Shown: positions 1 to 11,178 of the stretch, one piece after another
Layout: every line of letters begins with the position of its first letter
Position numbering within the stretch: the first letter of the stretch is position 1
Origin: Marchantia polymorpha subsp. ruderalis
Lineage: Eukaryota > Streptophyta > Marchantiopsida > Marchantiales > Marchantiaceae
Assembly: GCA_037833965.1 (NCBI GenBank)
Contig: AP031356.1
Location: 19,676,501 to 19,740,500 of the forward strand
Length of the DNA: 64,000 nucleotides
Direction: 5' to 3'
The notes under the pieces: generated by a model
Seen by the model: the letters and a program-made list of their open reading frames with translations, nothing else
What the model was told of the DNA's origin: nothing
Database searches by the model: none
Program-made: the position numbers and the translations under genes

Positions 1-1155
1 TGCCATACATGAGATATCTCTACGTGAGATCTGGTAATGGGAACTTCTCTACTGATAGTGGTGTCGTCTAACAAGTACATATTATTGTGCTTGTATTTCA
101 TAAGCTCAATCTTCTTATCACTCGATTTGACCTCTAACACGCCATGCCTAAAGCTTCACTTTAAGTCGTGTGAGCCTTACATTCCAAGAGAGGAGAAATG
201 TCTTTCTCATGTTAGGTATAAACCTAACGTGTGTCAACATACGGTTGACATCATCAAACATGCAGATCTTTACAAATCCAACACCCTCAATCTTACAAGG
301 TCGGTCATTTTCCATAAGAATTGAACCATTTGACCTTGAGTAAGCCCAGTTTTACTCTCTAATGTAACATATGTGATAAAAACACACACTATTCAAATTC
401 CATAGATCACCAACAACTTTTGGTGAACTACATAGTGCATATCTCTGACATGATAGACCGTCGGCAAACACGTCTTCCTCTTCGAAGTGAAGATGCTCCG
501 CAACATTCGCCACTTGAGGTAGATTCATATCTCTTATCGGCATCCGGCAGTCTTTCTTGATGTGGCCATTCTTGCCACTTCACCAACACATCAAGTTTCT
601 CTTGTTAGAGTATAGGATCCGAAACTGAACTCTCTTTCGCTCAAGGGATCTAGATCTTTGCCGCTTGAATCCTGTACGTTGCAAATTTTCCAAATCCAAA
701 GTTTGTGACTGGCCCCGGATCACAATAAGTGTAGTACTTGAAGTGAGTGAGCGAGAAAATGACAACATCTCTTGTTTTACCTCGTCCGGCATGATAGCAC
801 TTACAACCTTGTTGTAAGTTATAAAATTGTTATCACAATGAAAGATAATCTTTGACAGCGTCTGGTAGGAGTGAGGCAATGAGTGGAGTAGATGCATAGT
901 TTTTTTTATGTTATAAAGCTTCTCTCCCATATTCTGAAGATCCACCAACAAATCTCGGCATGCATGAATGTGATCATGAATTCTCAATCACTACCTCATC
1001 ATGAAGTTCAATAAATTCATGTAGGTGTTCATCACATGTGATAGTTCTTTCTGATGAAACCGTTTCTGTAGGGCATCGAAAAGTTCATTAACTTCAGAAT
1101 ACTTCTCAACTTGCTTCATAACTGAAGGATCTAGATGACCCATCACAATACCAAT
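1..1155 (-). mobile_element. Ty1/Copia gag-protease remnant, running off the left edge
   Basis: Read on the minus strand, three blocks resemble a Copia polyprotein in order. The first is a UBN2-type Gag (about 1150 down to 600), with the phrases ELFDALQKRFHQKELSHVMN and LLHSLPHSYQTL. The second is a zinc knuckle near 590-544 ending GKNGHIKKDC. The third is the start of the protease and GAG-pre-integrase region (about 400-1), with WNLNS in place of the usual W-LDSG and GSILMENDRPCKIEG. The knuckle is broken by an in-frame TGA and its second Cys is Ser. Another stop (TAA) follows the protease start. The N-terminal part of Gag is missing. The open frame at 37-324 on the plus strand is only the antisense of this remnant. 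The family is clear, but the element is dead and incomplete. Confidence 0.8.
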
Positions 1156-1393
1156 TGTGAACGGTAAAACCGAGAAAACATTAAACACTCATGAGATATA
1201 GATTTAACGTGGTTCACCTGAAGAGAAGAGTGCTACGTCCACCAAGAACACTCTTCACTTTACGTTAGGTTTCTTACAGAAAGAGACACTATACAGGGAG
1301 AACCTCGAGTTATTTATCCCCGGTCCATGTGACCGTCTTAGCTATAAATAACTAAAACTCGAGGTTTTTCCTTAACTGGAATTAATCTCAACA
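1156..1393 (-). repeat. Copia LTR upstream of the gag remnant, with PBS-like site
   Basis: On the minus strand this 238-bp segment starts TGTTGAGATT and ends CACA. It carries a TATA-like TTATTTATAGC and the motif GTGAACCACGTT. It is followed at 1155-1139 by ATTGGTATTGTGATGGG, a degraded version of the initiator-Met primer-binding site. The gag remnant follows directly, so this is the element's 5' LTR. The other LTR would lie outside the window, so the ends cannot be checked against a partner. Confidence 0.65.
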
Positions 1394-2595
1394 TACTTAG
1401 CATTGGATTAATATAAAATCATAGACTTCATATGACAATCATGAAAAAAAATCCCATACCTAACCATGTTATGTAACATTTTTTCAAGACCATGAAATAC
1501 ATTGCTATATCAGGAAACCATTTATGTTTTGTTGCTTGTACTTGGTTTTGAATTTAGATATGATAGATGACTTATTCCCAAGGTAAGGCCTGAAGTTATC
1601 AGTTTCTTTTCATCATTTGATGGGGATATTTCCCTACCTTTTAGTGTTATGAACCCTTCCATTAGTTGAAGCTTCATGTTGTGTTTAAAGCTTCACGAAT
1701 CCGAGTATTTTTATCCTCCACAGAATTTCCCATTGAGTGCAATTTCTTCGACCGATGTGTAAGCTTCTGAGCCAATCATACCTATTTCCGAAGAAAAGTG
1801 ATAACGCCTGCGAGCTACTATCACAAGATAAGATACGATATGAACCCTTCATATCAATGTCTATATTTAAAGGTGCGCTTCAATTATGTGGACTACGGTG
1901 AACAGCAACGTGCACGTCAACGTCGCTCCCGACTGACGTCATCCCATCTCTCTCACTGCGTAGCAAGTCGGCCCGCGACGACTTGCTACTCAGCGAGGGA
2001 GATGGATTTACGTCATTCGAGCGTGCTCCAATGTAGTGGGCGTTTCAGATCTTCTCTTAACCCTCGACCCCGTCACTACGCAATCTTAATACGGAAATCC
2101 GCAACCCCGGTTAGCGTTCTCGAGGCGAGGACTGAGATGGGTTAATCATCGCCCGCCAGCTGGCAGATGATTGTGATGAATCGGATGACACGTAAGGAGG
2201 CTCAGGCAATCAGTGCGCTGTGTCTTTCGTTCAGAGCCACTGGCGCGGGGGAGCGGCAGGCGTCGACTGATCGAGTCGTGACGTTCATGGCGAGGATCTT
2301 GGAACGCAACCTCTTCGATTTGCACGTGCATCGAGGGCCGACGCGAGCGGAGAAAACCATGCTCATGGCAATCGCCGATTGCCATGTGAACCGATTGCCA
2401 ATCGGTTCACCGGAGGAATGCCAATTATCTGCTGCATGTGATGTCGGAAATTCTACTCGGCTCGATTTTCATCTTCTTGATCCCCAAAACACACTTTGTG
2501 CGCCACCTGCTTGATTCTCTCCCGTTTCAAAGTGTCCGAGTCTCGTATTTGTAAAAAGTGCTCCTCCAACTCGATGCCACGTTATGTCTGCATTG
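1394..2595. other. Intergenic, no supported gene
   Basis: AT-rich to about 1900, then more GC-rich from 1900 to 2540. Several 60-115 aa frames are open on both strands in the GC-rich part, but they overlap one another and show no recognisable domain. I see no gene here. Confidence 0.5.
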
Positions 2596-2599
2596 TGTA

Positions 2600-3150
2600 C
2601 ACGAGCAGGATTGCTCAGTACGATCCAAAATCTCCACTTTTCGTCATCATTATCATGCCCTATCATGCCATATATCGATGAGAATACACGTGTGGATACA
2701 ATGGTAGTTTATTTATATGAACACGCTTGCTCAACCTAGTCTCGAGCAGGCTTCTTCCATACGATCCACAGTCTCCACTTTTCGCCATCTTTATCATGCC
2801 TTATCATGCCATATGTATCGATGAGAATACATGTTTGATTGCATTGGTAATTTTTAATTTATTCAAATGAACACACTTGCTCAACCTAGCTTCCATCAGG
2901 CTTGTTCAGTGCGATCCAAAATCTCCACTTTTCGTCATGCCATGTATCGATGAGAATACACGTTTGGATACATTGTTAATTTATTCAAATGAACACCCTT
3001 GCTCAACCTAGTCTCCAGCAGGCTTGTTCAGTACGATCCAAAATCTCCACTTTTCGTCATCTTTATCATGCCATGTATCGATGAGAATACATGTTTGAAT
3101 ACCTTGATAATTTATTCACATGAACACACTTGCTCAAGAAGTCTCCAGGG
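2600..3150. repeat. Imperfect tandem array, about 122-150 bp unit, 4 copies
   Basis: The phrase CGATCCAAAATCTCCACTTT recurs near 2621, 2762, 2912 and 3034 with small changes. Each copy is followed by ATCATGCCAT, ATCGATGAGAATACA, an AT-rich stretch, ATGAACAC.CTTGCTCAA and CAGGCTT. Spacings are 141, 150 and 122 bp. It is noncoding and lies about 0.7 kb upstream of the CCD gene. Confidence 0.85.
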
Positions 3151-3818
3151 TACCAGTGAACTGACAGTGCAAACCTTATGTCTGTAAGAAAAGGAGGTCT
3201 AGATTAAGCAGCTATGGATGTCCTGTTCACGTTGCAGATGTTAGCGCATTATAAAATTGGACGGGTGAGCACGGCAGCTCTTAAATTGGCGCAGATTCCT
3301 AGACGCACGTGGAAGGGAACAGTCAAAACATGAGAATATTCTCGGATGATGAGTACAGTAGAAGTTCAACTTCACGCGTTTAAAATGGGTGAATTCAGGA
3401 CGAGCAATCGGCATGAGGGGCTGATTAAGTAAATACTTTGTTCGCTGACTCTATGGTCATCGCTAGAGAACATTACGTCGAGGGTAATAGTCTGGTATGT
3501 TGAAACTTATTGACCCAAAGCTTGTGGGCACACGGTTTAAATAACTGATTTGGAATCTAGTTCGAAGATCAACCACTGGTGGGAATATTTGAAAAAGCCA
3601 AATATTCGCAGTCCTTTTCAACACTTGAATCTTGAGGACATGAAGGCGGGTGAGAATCATGTCGGTCGCCCAGATCAAGTGATTCTAAGCTTTGGACAAG
3701 AACGACGAGCAAAGGCAAAACTGTAAACACCCACGCTCACATTGTAGAGACCGCTCCGTTTTCTTAACTCCACGAAGAGCTGATCTCTCATCACAGGCTC
3801 TTGCGCTGCCTCGCTAAC

Positions 3819-6800
3819 ATGGAAGCTGTCGCAGTTGGAAGTAGTGTAGGTTCTCTCTCTGCTCAGTTTTCAAAGGTGTCGTCCAGCCCGAAGCCAGTGC
3901 ACGCCAATTTGTCGACAAATCTCCGAGGATCGCCAGTTGTCGACATCAGCAGAAGAAATCGTTCTCTGTGCCGCCCCTTGCCAGTGGTAGAGCCCAAATC
4001 CACACTTCTTGCTGTTCAGCGAATCGCGAACTTTTAGAATACAAAATGCTAATGTTGTCTGTCATGGAGCACTGCAACTTCTTAGAATTGCAACTTGAGC
4101 GACAGAAAAATTCGTCGTTGAACTAAGTGCAATTCCGAGTGGAACGGTCTATTTTCTTCACTCCAGGAACTGGAAACTGTAGCCTTGTCCCGAAATAGAT
4201 GAAGGACGATTTGCAGAGTTGGAATGTCTTCGGTTCTTCTGTCAGACACTTCTAACAGACTCCTGAAGCTGATATCTGTCACGGGATGCGATCTTTGCTC
4301 GTAGGAGTCTCAGAACGATGTAAACTTGAGCTTGAAAGCAGGAGCAAGATGCGCAATGAAATTTCTGGAAGAAGATGTGAAAGAACAGCAAACGACTACC
4401 AAGCCAAAGCCCGATTCCAAGGTTCGTGTGTGCTCAACATGTCGAATTCGGGGTGTTGCAGTCAATTTTTGTGAAGACGAAGAATGTGATTGCGGAATAG
4501 TTCTGTAAGCATGTACATGCTCATTCTTGCCTCATGAATGACACCAATTCTGAGACACTCTGGCAATTTCTCTCTTGCAATATGTGGCCAATTTGTTTTC
4601 TGTCTGTCCTGTTCCATGTTTGTTCTCTAGAAAAACACAGTTTTATGACCCGGGAATTGGGAGTTTATATTCGAAACAGAAATTCTTAATTTTGAATAGA
4701 AATTTACGAACCCAGTCCTATACAGAAGTAATTGTTCAATGGCACATTTGGCAGGTCAGGCCACCTCTTCCTCCTCGGGAGGTGCCCAAGCACGGAGGAA
4801 TTGAAGGTGCTGTCGGCTTGCTGACAAAGGCAATCGCGAACGGCATTTTTAGTATTCTTCAGTACAAGTTATTAGAAGATGAAAACATCTACACCAAGGT
4901 ACTTGGCATATAATCGCCTCTATGTCGTTAGCCAGGGAGAGAGACAACAATGCTTTTTGTTGATACAATGGTCCATCGATTTTGTTAGAGTGAGCTACGG
5001 TGCTGGGAAGCTGTAGGATTTTCTGTACGATCTTTTCCCAAGTAGCACTTCTTCTGTCGACGGGACGCTTCTCCTTTTTGCCGGGCTTTGTAAAGCTGCA
5101 AAGCTCGCCCTGATGCTTGCTTGATCCGGCTCTGGCAGGGTAATTTTGCTCCGGTTGAGGAAATCGGAGACAAATTGCCAGTGCAGATTCTTTCAGGAGC
5201 CATACCGCAGAACTTTCCGTCCGGGACATACATCAGAACAGGTGCAACGATGTCTAGGAAAGGCATAATGCTTTATTTTTCTCCCCCCCAATTTGTCCCG
5301 ATCCGGTCCTACTTTCCCTCGTATGTGAAGCCTCATTGGACTCAATACGTGTTTGGTATGTTCATCAGTTTCTTCATGAAGGATGCTGAGATTTCAAGAT
5401 TTTGATTGCTACCTGCTCTCTACTCCAAGCTTGAAGCCGCTCTCAATTGATGATGCAGGACCGAATCCGATGTTCCATGGGAAGTATGCGAAGTCAATAG
5501 TGGGAAGTACAAAGTTTCACTGGTTCGAAGGGGACGGAATGCTTCATGCTACTTATATTGAAAAGCGCGGGGACGAATACCACTTGTCTTACAAGAATAA
5601 GTTTGTGGAGGCAGCAGGGTACCTGGTTGACAAGGAGGCGGGAAAGCCCCTCGTCTTGCAGACAATGGAGGGCTCGCCATGGGGCCTCCTGATTAATGGT
5701 CTTCTCAACCAGGTGAGTAGACGCATTAGGCTCCATTGAAACACAATCTCTCCAGATCGCTTTCTTGTTGAGAAGAGTATAGCAGAGTATCGGTTATCTA
5801 AGTGTCCAGGTCGTGGCCTACTTACGTCTATGCAGTCTGAGGCTTCACACTGGGAAGCATGCATGAGATACAGGTTTCCTCCGTTCTTCTGATTTTCTAT
5901 AAAAAATCATAGCATCACTTGTCAGACGATGAAAGGGGAATCACCGTGAAGGAGCCACAACACATTTCGGAAATATGTGTGCTTCTTTCGTGGGCTACAA
6001 CAGCTGAATGTACGGCACAAATATGTTATTCCGAAACAAAGATGTCCATGCGAATGAACTTCCTGCAAATTGAGTTTTCTGCTCGTGAGTTTTGGCAGGC
6101 GCGCTTCGGGTTCCAGTCAAAGCCAACTTGCAATACTTCCATTTATGTCCATGGAGGGCGAGTCTTTGCAGCCTCGGAGAACAACTTACCATACGAAATC
6201 AATGTCTCCGATCTTAGTACTGTCGGCGTTTTCGACTTTAAAGGTGCCTGGTCCATGGATAATTTTACCGCACATCCTAAGGTTAGTTCAGACCTCCTCC
6301 CTAGGCTCGACTTCTAAAAGGTACAACTCACAGTATAGTCGGAAGATCTAACCAAAAATTGACTAGAATCCTAAAATCGTACGTGTTCCAAGATTAGATA
6401 CCTTACACTGCATTATCTTCATCCTCCGAACTCGTCGAAGAATTATGTAGGTTTTCAGATGGCTTGTTTACAAAACTGAAGGCACTATTTCGCACGCGCG
6501 AACAAACGTCAAGTTGACCTTAAACTAAGAGAATAGCAGAAAGTTTTTTTCTATGTTGACCAGAACACACTTGCGGAGCTTCTATGCTAATTTGGTACGT
6601 CGTGGTTCAACAGATCGATCCAAAAACCAAGGAGTTGATAGGTCAAGGTTTTAGCGTCACGGAGAAACCACACAATGCCGTCGGTGTCATTTCAGGTACA
6701 ACATGACGTTGTCATAAGAATCTGAAACTGATACGTGAGAAAGTTTTCCAATGGGCAAAGTGTTTTTGTGACTCTCCTATTAACTTTAGGTAGCATATCT

Positions 6801-9746
6801 CTCGTTGTGCAGCCGATGGTGAGACCCTGATACACGAAATCGGTTTAGACTCAGGTCGGACATGTTTGAACCACGACCTTGCTATTACAGAGAGGTAGGT
6901 TCTTGCTTCGCAAGTGAATGAGGCGTTTATTGTAGATCTACATTGACTTCTAGTTCTATCTGAGACCGACAAGTAGTCCGTTGGTTGTGTACAAATCCAT
7001 GAGTGAGCTTATACAAGTTGAGTTAATGCGCAATGTACAACACGTTTTTTAAGTTTTTAGTTGAAGAGCGTATTTCCAGGTTCGACTCCTTTTCACGCCG
7101 TAGGGAGAATGGATGGGTTCAGAATGCAAACGAGGGTGACCACACAAGCAAGCAATAATGATTAATGCCTGCTTGTAGGGTTTATATTTTGTGGTTGAAT
7201 CATCTGGGTGCGTTTTATGTGTTGGCTTCTCTGATGCTCTTGACCTATTTCCATTCTATAAGAACCTTTACTCATGCATCCGGGTGCATGCAGATATATC
7301 GTTATACTGGATTTCCCTATATGCATTGATCCTCTTCAAATTTTGGAGGGAAAGAGGTAAGTTCATGGAACATGTTTCCTACTTCACTGAGTTTGATCGA
7401 GTCTGCAGTTCAGTTTCGACAGCTGAAGCTAGAATTTTGGTAAAAAGAAAGGAAAATATGTTTTGATTCCCTCGACAGATTTGAGATAAATCTCACTCTC
7501 TATATGTTCATTCCAGTGCAATTATTTTCAAACACGACACTTACAGCAAGATTGGTGTTTTGCCTCGCTATGGGGATTCCAACTCTGTTCGCTGGTTTAC
7601 TGTGGAGACATGTTCTATGTTTCACATAATCAACGCTTTTGACGATGGCAACGAGGTAACTTAGTGGAGGATGTTTCTCTTGATCTTCTTGCTGTCGCAA
7701 AGATAGCTATCACACATATGGACTGCAAGTTGGAACCTCAGAATGAACTGTGCATGTTTGCCTTCTTGTAACAAAAAAGCTTCTGTTACAAGAAGACAGT
7801 TGACTTGTTATCTGTGTTACCATGTCTCAGGAGTTCTGGATGCAGTTCATGTCGTTGCTTAACAATTCTGGCGTTTGGTGCAGGTAGTGATCCATGGATT
7901 GAGGTCAAAAATGTCTTTCTTGAACACTGATATGAATTTGGATAAAGCGAAGTGGTATAGTCGAGGACTGACCCGGAGTCCACCTGGCCAAGAGGAACTT
8001 GATCCCTTGTCTGATGGTGCACTGTTGACATACCCCTACGAATGGCGTATTGACCTTGAATCTGGTAGGGGAGTACCTCTACCACCACTCTCCCCGCCTC
8101 TGTTCAAGCCGCAGAGCCTGAAGCAGAAGAAATCTTGCAAGTTTTGGAAAAAGCTACATTACCAGTTACAGTAAATGTGAACCGTAATAGAAGATTTCAG
8201 TGATGAACGAACATCCATTACCTAGTATATGTTGTATGATTGACATGAAATCCGTAGAGAAAACACATAGATTCGTTACAGAAACCTTGCCTTCCTTTTG
8301 AGTCATCTCACTAAGACACCTGATGCAGGTAGAGCCAGTTTAATTGATGGGCTTTGTGAAATATTTTTAAACTATGTCTTTGTCAGAACATTAAGAAAAG
8401 CGTAGCTCAACAAAGAGTGTGCTCCGTGATACTTGCTGTTGTAAGGAGTCCGTTTCTGCAGGATTGATCCTTTCCCTGCTGGTTCATTATGTACTTGCTT
8501 TTTTAAGAGTTCTTTTAGTGATTCCATTCACGTCTTTTCTCTGGTTGTTTCGTCAGGGAACGTAACAGAGAGGGTCCTTGTAGACGAAGAAATATCGATG
8601 GAGATGCCTCGCATAAACGAATCTTACGTAGGGAGGAAGCATAGATATGGATACGTCATATGCCACGACCTCGATCAAAGTCGAAAAGAAGGTCCGTATA
8701 TATATATTTAAATGAATATATTTCCAAATGAATGTTGACTTCATTTGCGACTCTCATCATTCGATCCTGAGAAAGAGTGGACAATAGTGTAAGGTGCCAC
8801 TTTCAACAAGGATGCATCGCGTAATTCTACTTCCGTTTGTCTCAACAGGTGTCCCATATTTTGGAGAAATGAGCAAAATTGACTTCTCGAGCTGTGAGAA
8901 CGGAAAGGTAATCTCTATATATCAATCCATCAAATTATCCTATATTTCTCTGTTCTGCTTGTAAGGTGCATTTTAACCCACATTGAACTTCTTTGTATCA
9001 TTCGGACAGGGTCGGCTGAGTATAGAGTCTCATCACTTTGGCCCAAATCGTTACGGAGGCGAGCCTGTATTTGTGCCCAAACCTGGAAGTACAGAGGAAG
9101 ACGATGGCTGGATCATAACATATGTACATGACATGAACACGGGCCAATCTGAGGTACGTCTGTTTCTCTACAACGATGACAGTTATCGTCACGGTTTTGA
9201 AGTTCCCTGGACACGCATATTGCAGTCAACCTGCACTCTTTGATCAGAAGCACTAGTAATGAACGGTACAAGAAGTTCTCTTCGTCAACTTCGAACCTAA
9301 ATGCGAGTACAATGCCAGCATTCCATACCCATCTTTGACCTTAAGCTAAAATCAGAGACTGAGAAGTACTAACAGTAAGCGAGAGAGTCTACGAAATTCT
9401 GGATGAATTTTTTCCAAATCTTCTCGTGCATAGGGCGTTCATGTATACTGCTCCCTTTTCCGTAGTCTTTTCTTGAAACATCAATCTAGTTTATAATCAA
9501 CTTCATGAACAGCTGCTGAAATTTTCGGACTGCATGGCCTCCCTTCGTGATATTGCGAGGCTCATTGAAACGAAAAACTGGATGAAAAGCTGGAACTAAC
9601 ATTTCCGTGCTTTACTATCTTGTACCCTGAACGAGCAGGCAATTATCGTAGATGCGAAAAAGTTCAGCGAGGAACCAGTCGCTCGATTACTTCTACCCTG
9701 TAGAGTACCGTTCGGTTTTCATGGGGCCTATGTATACGATCAATGA
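3819..9746 (+). CDS. Carotenoid cleavage dioxygenase, zaxinone synthase-like (multi-exon)
   Basis: Predicted non-heme iron dioxygenase that oxidatively splits carotenoids or apocarotenoids, probably in plastids. Exons: 3819-3986 and 4314-4421 (tentative), then 4755-4898, 5139-5241, 5459-5712, 6099-6281, 6614-6695, 6813-6894, 7294-7356, 7517-7655, 7884-8064, 8557-8691, 8849-8907, 9010-9153 and 9639-9746. All are flanked by AG/GT and join in phase, giving about 650 aa. Conserved phrases include [41 protein letters not shown] and VPFGFHG. The four iron-ligand His are all present, near residues 318 (FTAHPK), 368 (NHDLAIT), 432 (FHIINAF) and 643 (FGFHG). The first about 90 residues are Ser/Arg-rich and could be a transit peptide. 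The GMLHATY and PRYGD wording is closer to the zaxinone-synthase/CCD group than to NCED. The substrate is not known. The first two exon borders are the weakest part. Confidence 0.9.
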
Positions 9747-10754
9747 AGCTCAGGAGACAGCAGCACCAGCGGAGTGAACACTGTACATAAAGTTGTAACT
9801 TGAGCTATCAATAAGCAAAGACATGAAAGCTGGAGTGATCATCTCTTCAGTAATTGTATGGCTAGGATAAGATACAACTGTCAAATGATCTCAGGATAAT
9901 ATGAAAATGAGCTTGTCCATTACTTATCCCTCACGCTCATGTGTTCAGCTTGGTCAGCTATCTCTAAAGAGAGAGACGGCTGTACTATAAGACTTAAACG
10001 ACCTCGATCTAGGGAACCGGTGAAGAATTATTTTCCTAGACAAGAAAAGGGCGCGGAGTTTCCAAGCTCATACCGCTATCATGGGGTAGCCATTCGCATT
10101 GTTATTACTTTACATGTATATGAAAGGCAATCTGTTATTTGTTTTACCCATAGTTCGACTGATGAACCCTATCTGCATGTGTGCGACTTTGTTTGAACAG
10201 GCTGCAGAACATAAGGGATATGTATACACCATGTTTTTCGCTCTGCTCGTAATAGTTCGACTCTTTTCGGTTTCCTGTAACTAGAGCATTGCTTCTGTCC
10301 ACCTCGATTCGCCAGGATCATTCGGTTCGACAATTACCAGTTCAGACCAACTAACCCGCTCACTGGGAGTTTTAAGCCTTCGTACAGTCGTGTTCACTAG
10401 ACTGACCCTGATTGGAATATTCCTCTCCTAGATTTTCACGTCCCACATTTTATCTCAAAACATTTGTATTATTTGCCTGTAACATTTGGTCATCAACTGC
10501 GCCGACTCGGGGCACACGTTAAAGTTTGACTTACAGTTCACTTATTCTTCACGACTGACTACACTAAGATGATGGGACAATGCTTAGCCTCTCTAATTTG
10601 GCTACAGTCCAATGATGATTACTGATGATTGGACCACCATCATACGATTCTTGCGTAAGTACGCAGATCCCTAAGTAGATAAAACCGGCTGATCCACAAA
10701 TTTGAATACAGGACAGAGCCATCTCCGATGAAAAAGTTGGTGAGTCGGTGCATT

Positions 10755-10757
<3 letters not shown>
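9747..10757. other. CCD 3' flank and spacer, no supported gene
   Basis: This includes the presumed 3' untranslated region of the CCD gene. Open frames here are short and unrecognised. The 107-aa minus frame at 10564-10887 and its plus-strand partner are by-products of the adjacent TC repeat. Confidence 0.5.

Positions 10758-10834
<77 letters not shown>
10758..10834. repeat. (TC)n microsatellite, about 77 bp
   Basis: An uninterrupted run of TC dinucleotides in the spacer between the convergent CCD and TOC34 genes, about 340 bp beyond the TOC34 stop codon. Confidence 0.98.
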
Positions 10835-10835
<1 letters not shown>

Positions 10836-11178
10836 AGTCAGAATTAGTTGCGATGTCGTCACACATGAAGCTCCACAAGGCACACAAAGCATCCAGTCAC
10901 CTCAACAAATACACAAGTTTTAATGAAACCTGCGAACTCATTAGTCGTAATTATCAAAAAATAAACCTCAGCGATATTTTGAAATTTTGCCTTACCTGAC
11001 TATAGTACAAGTACTCACTTGGCCCCTGCACTTCTACAAAAACGTAGCAAACCAGAACCTACTGTCCTCATAACCTGCGAATGTTAGATTGGATTGGATT
11101 CTCCTCATCAAAAAGTGAGTTGCACTTGAATCAAATGCAAATTCCAGTCACACGGACTGATTGTATGTAATCTCTGCT

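Noticed and set aside
37-324. 95-aa open frame on the plus strand at the left edge
   Set aside because: The minus strand here reads as the Copia protease/GAG-pre-integrase segment, so this is antisense.
1798-2514. Two 115-aa plus frames and an opposing minus frame in GC-rich sequence
   Set aside because: They overlap one another on both strands with no domain, and base composition explains the openness.
10564-10999. Open frames rich in Ser-Leu or Arg-Glu
   Set aside because: They are produced by the (TC)n microsatellite.
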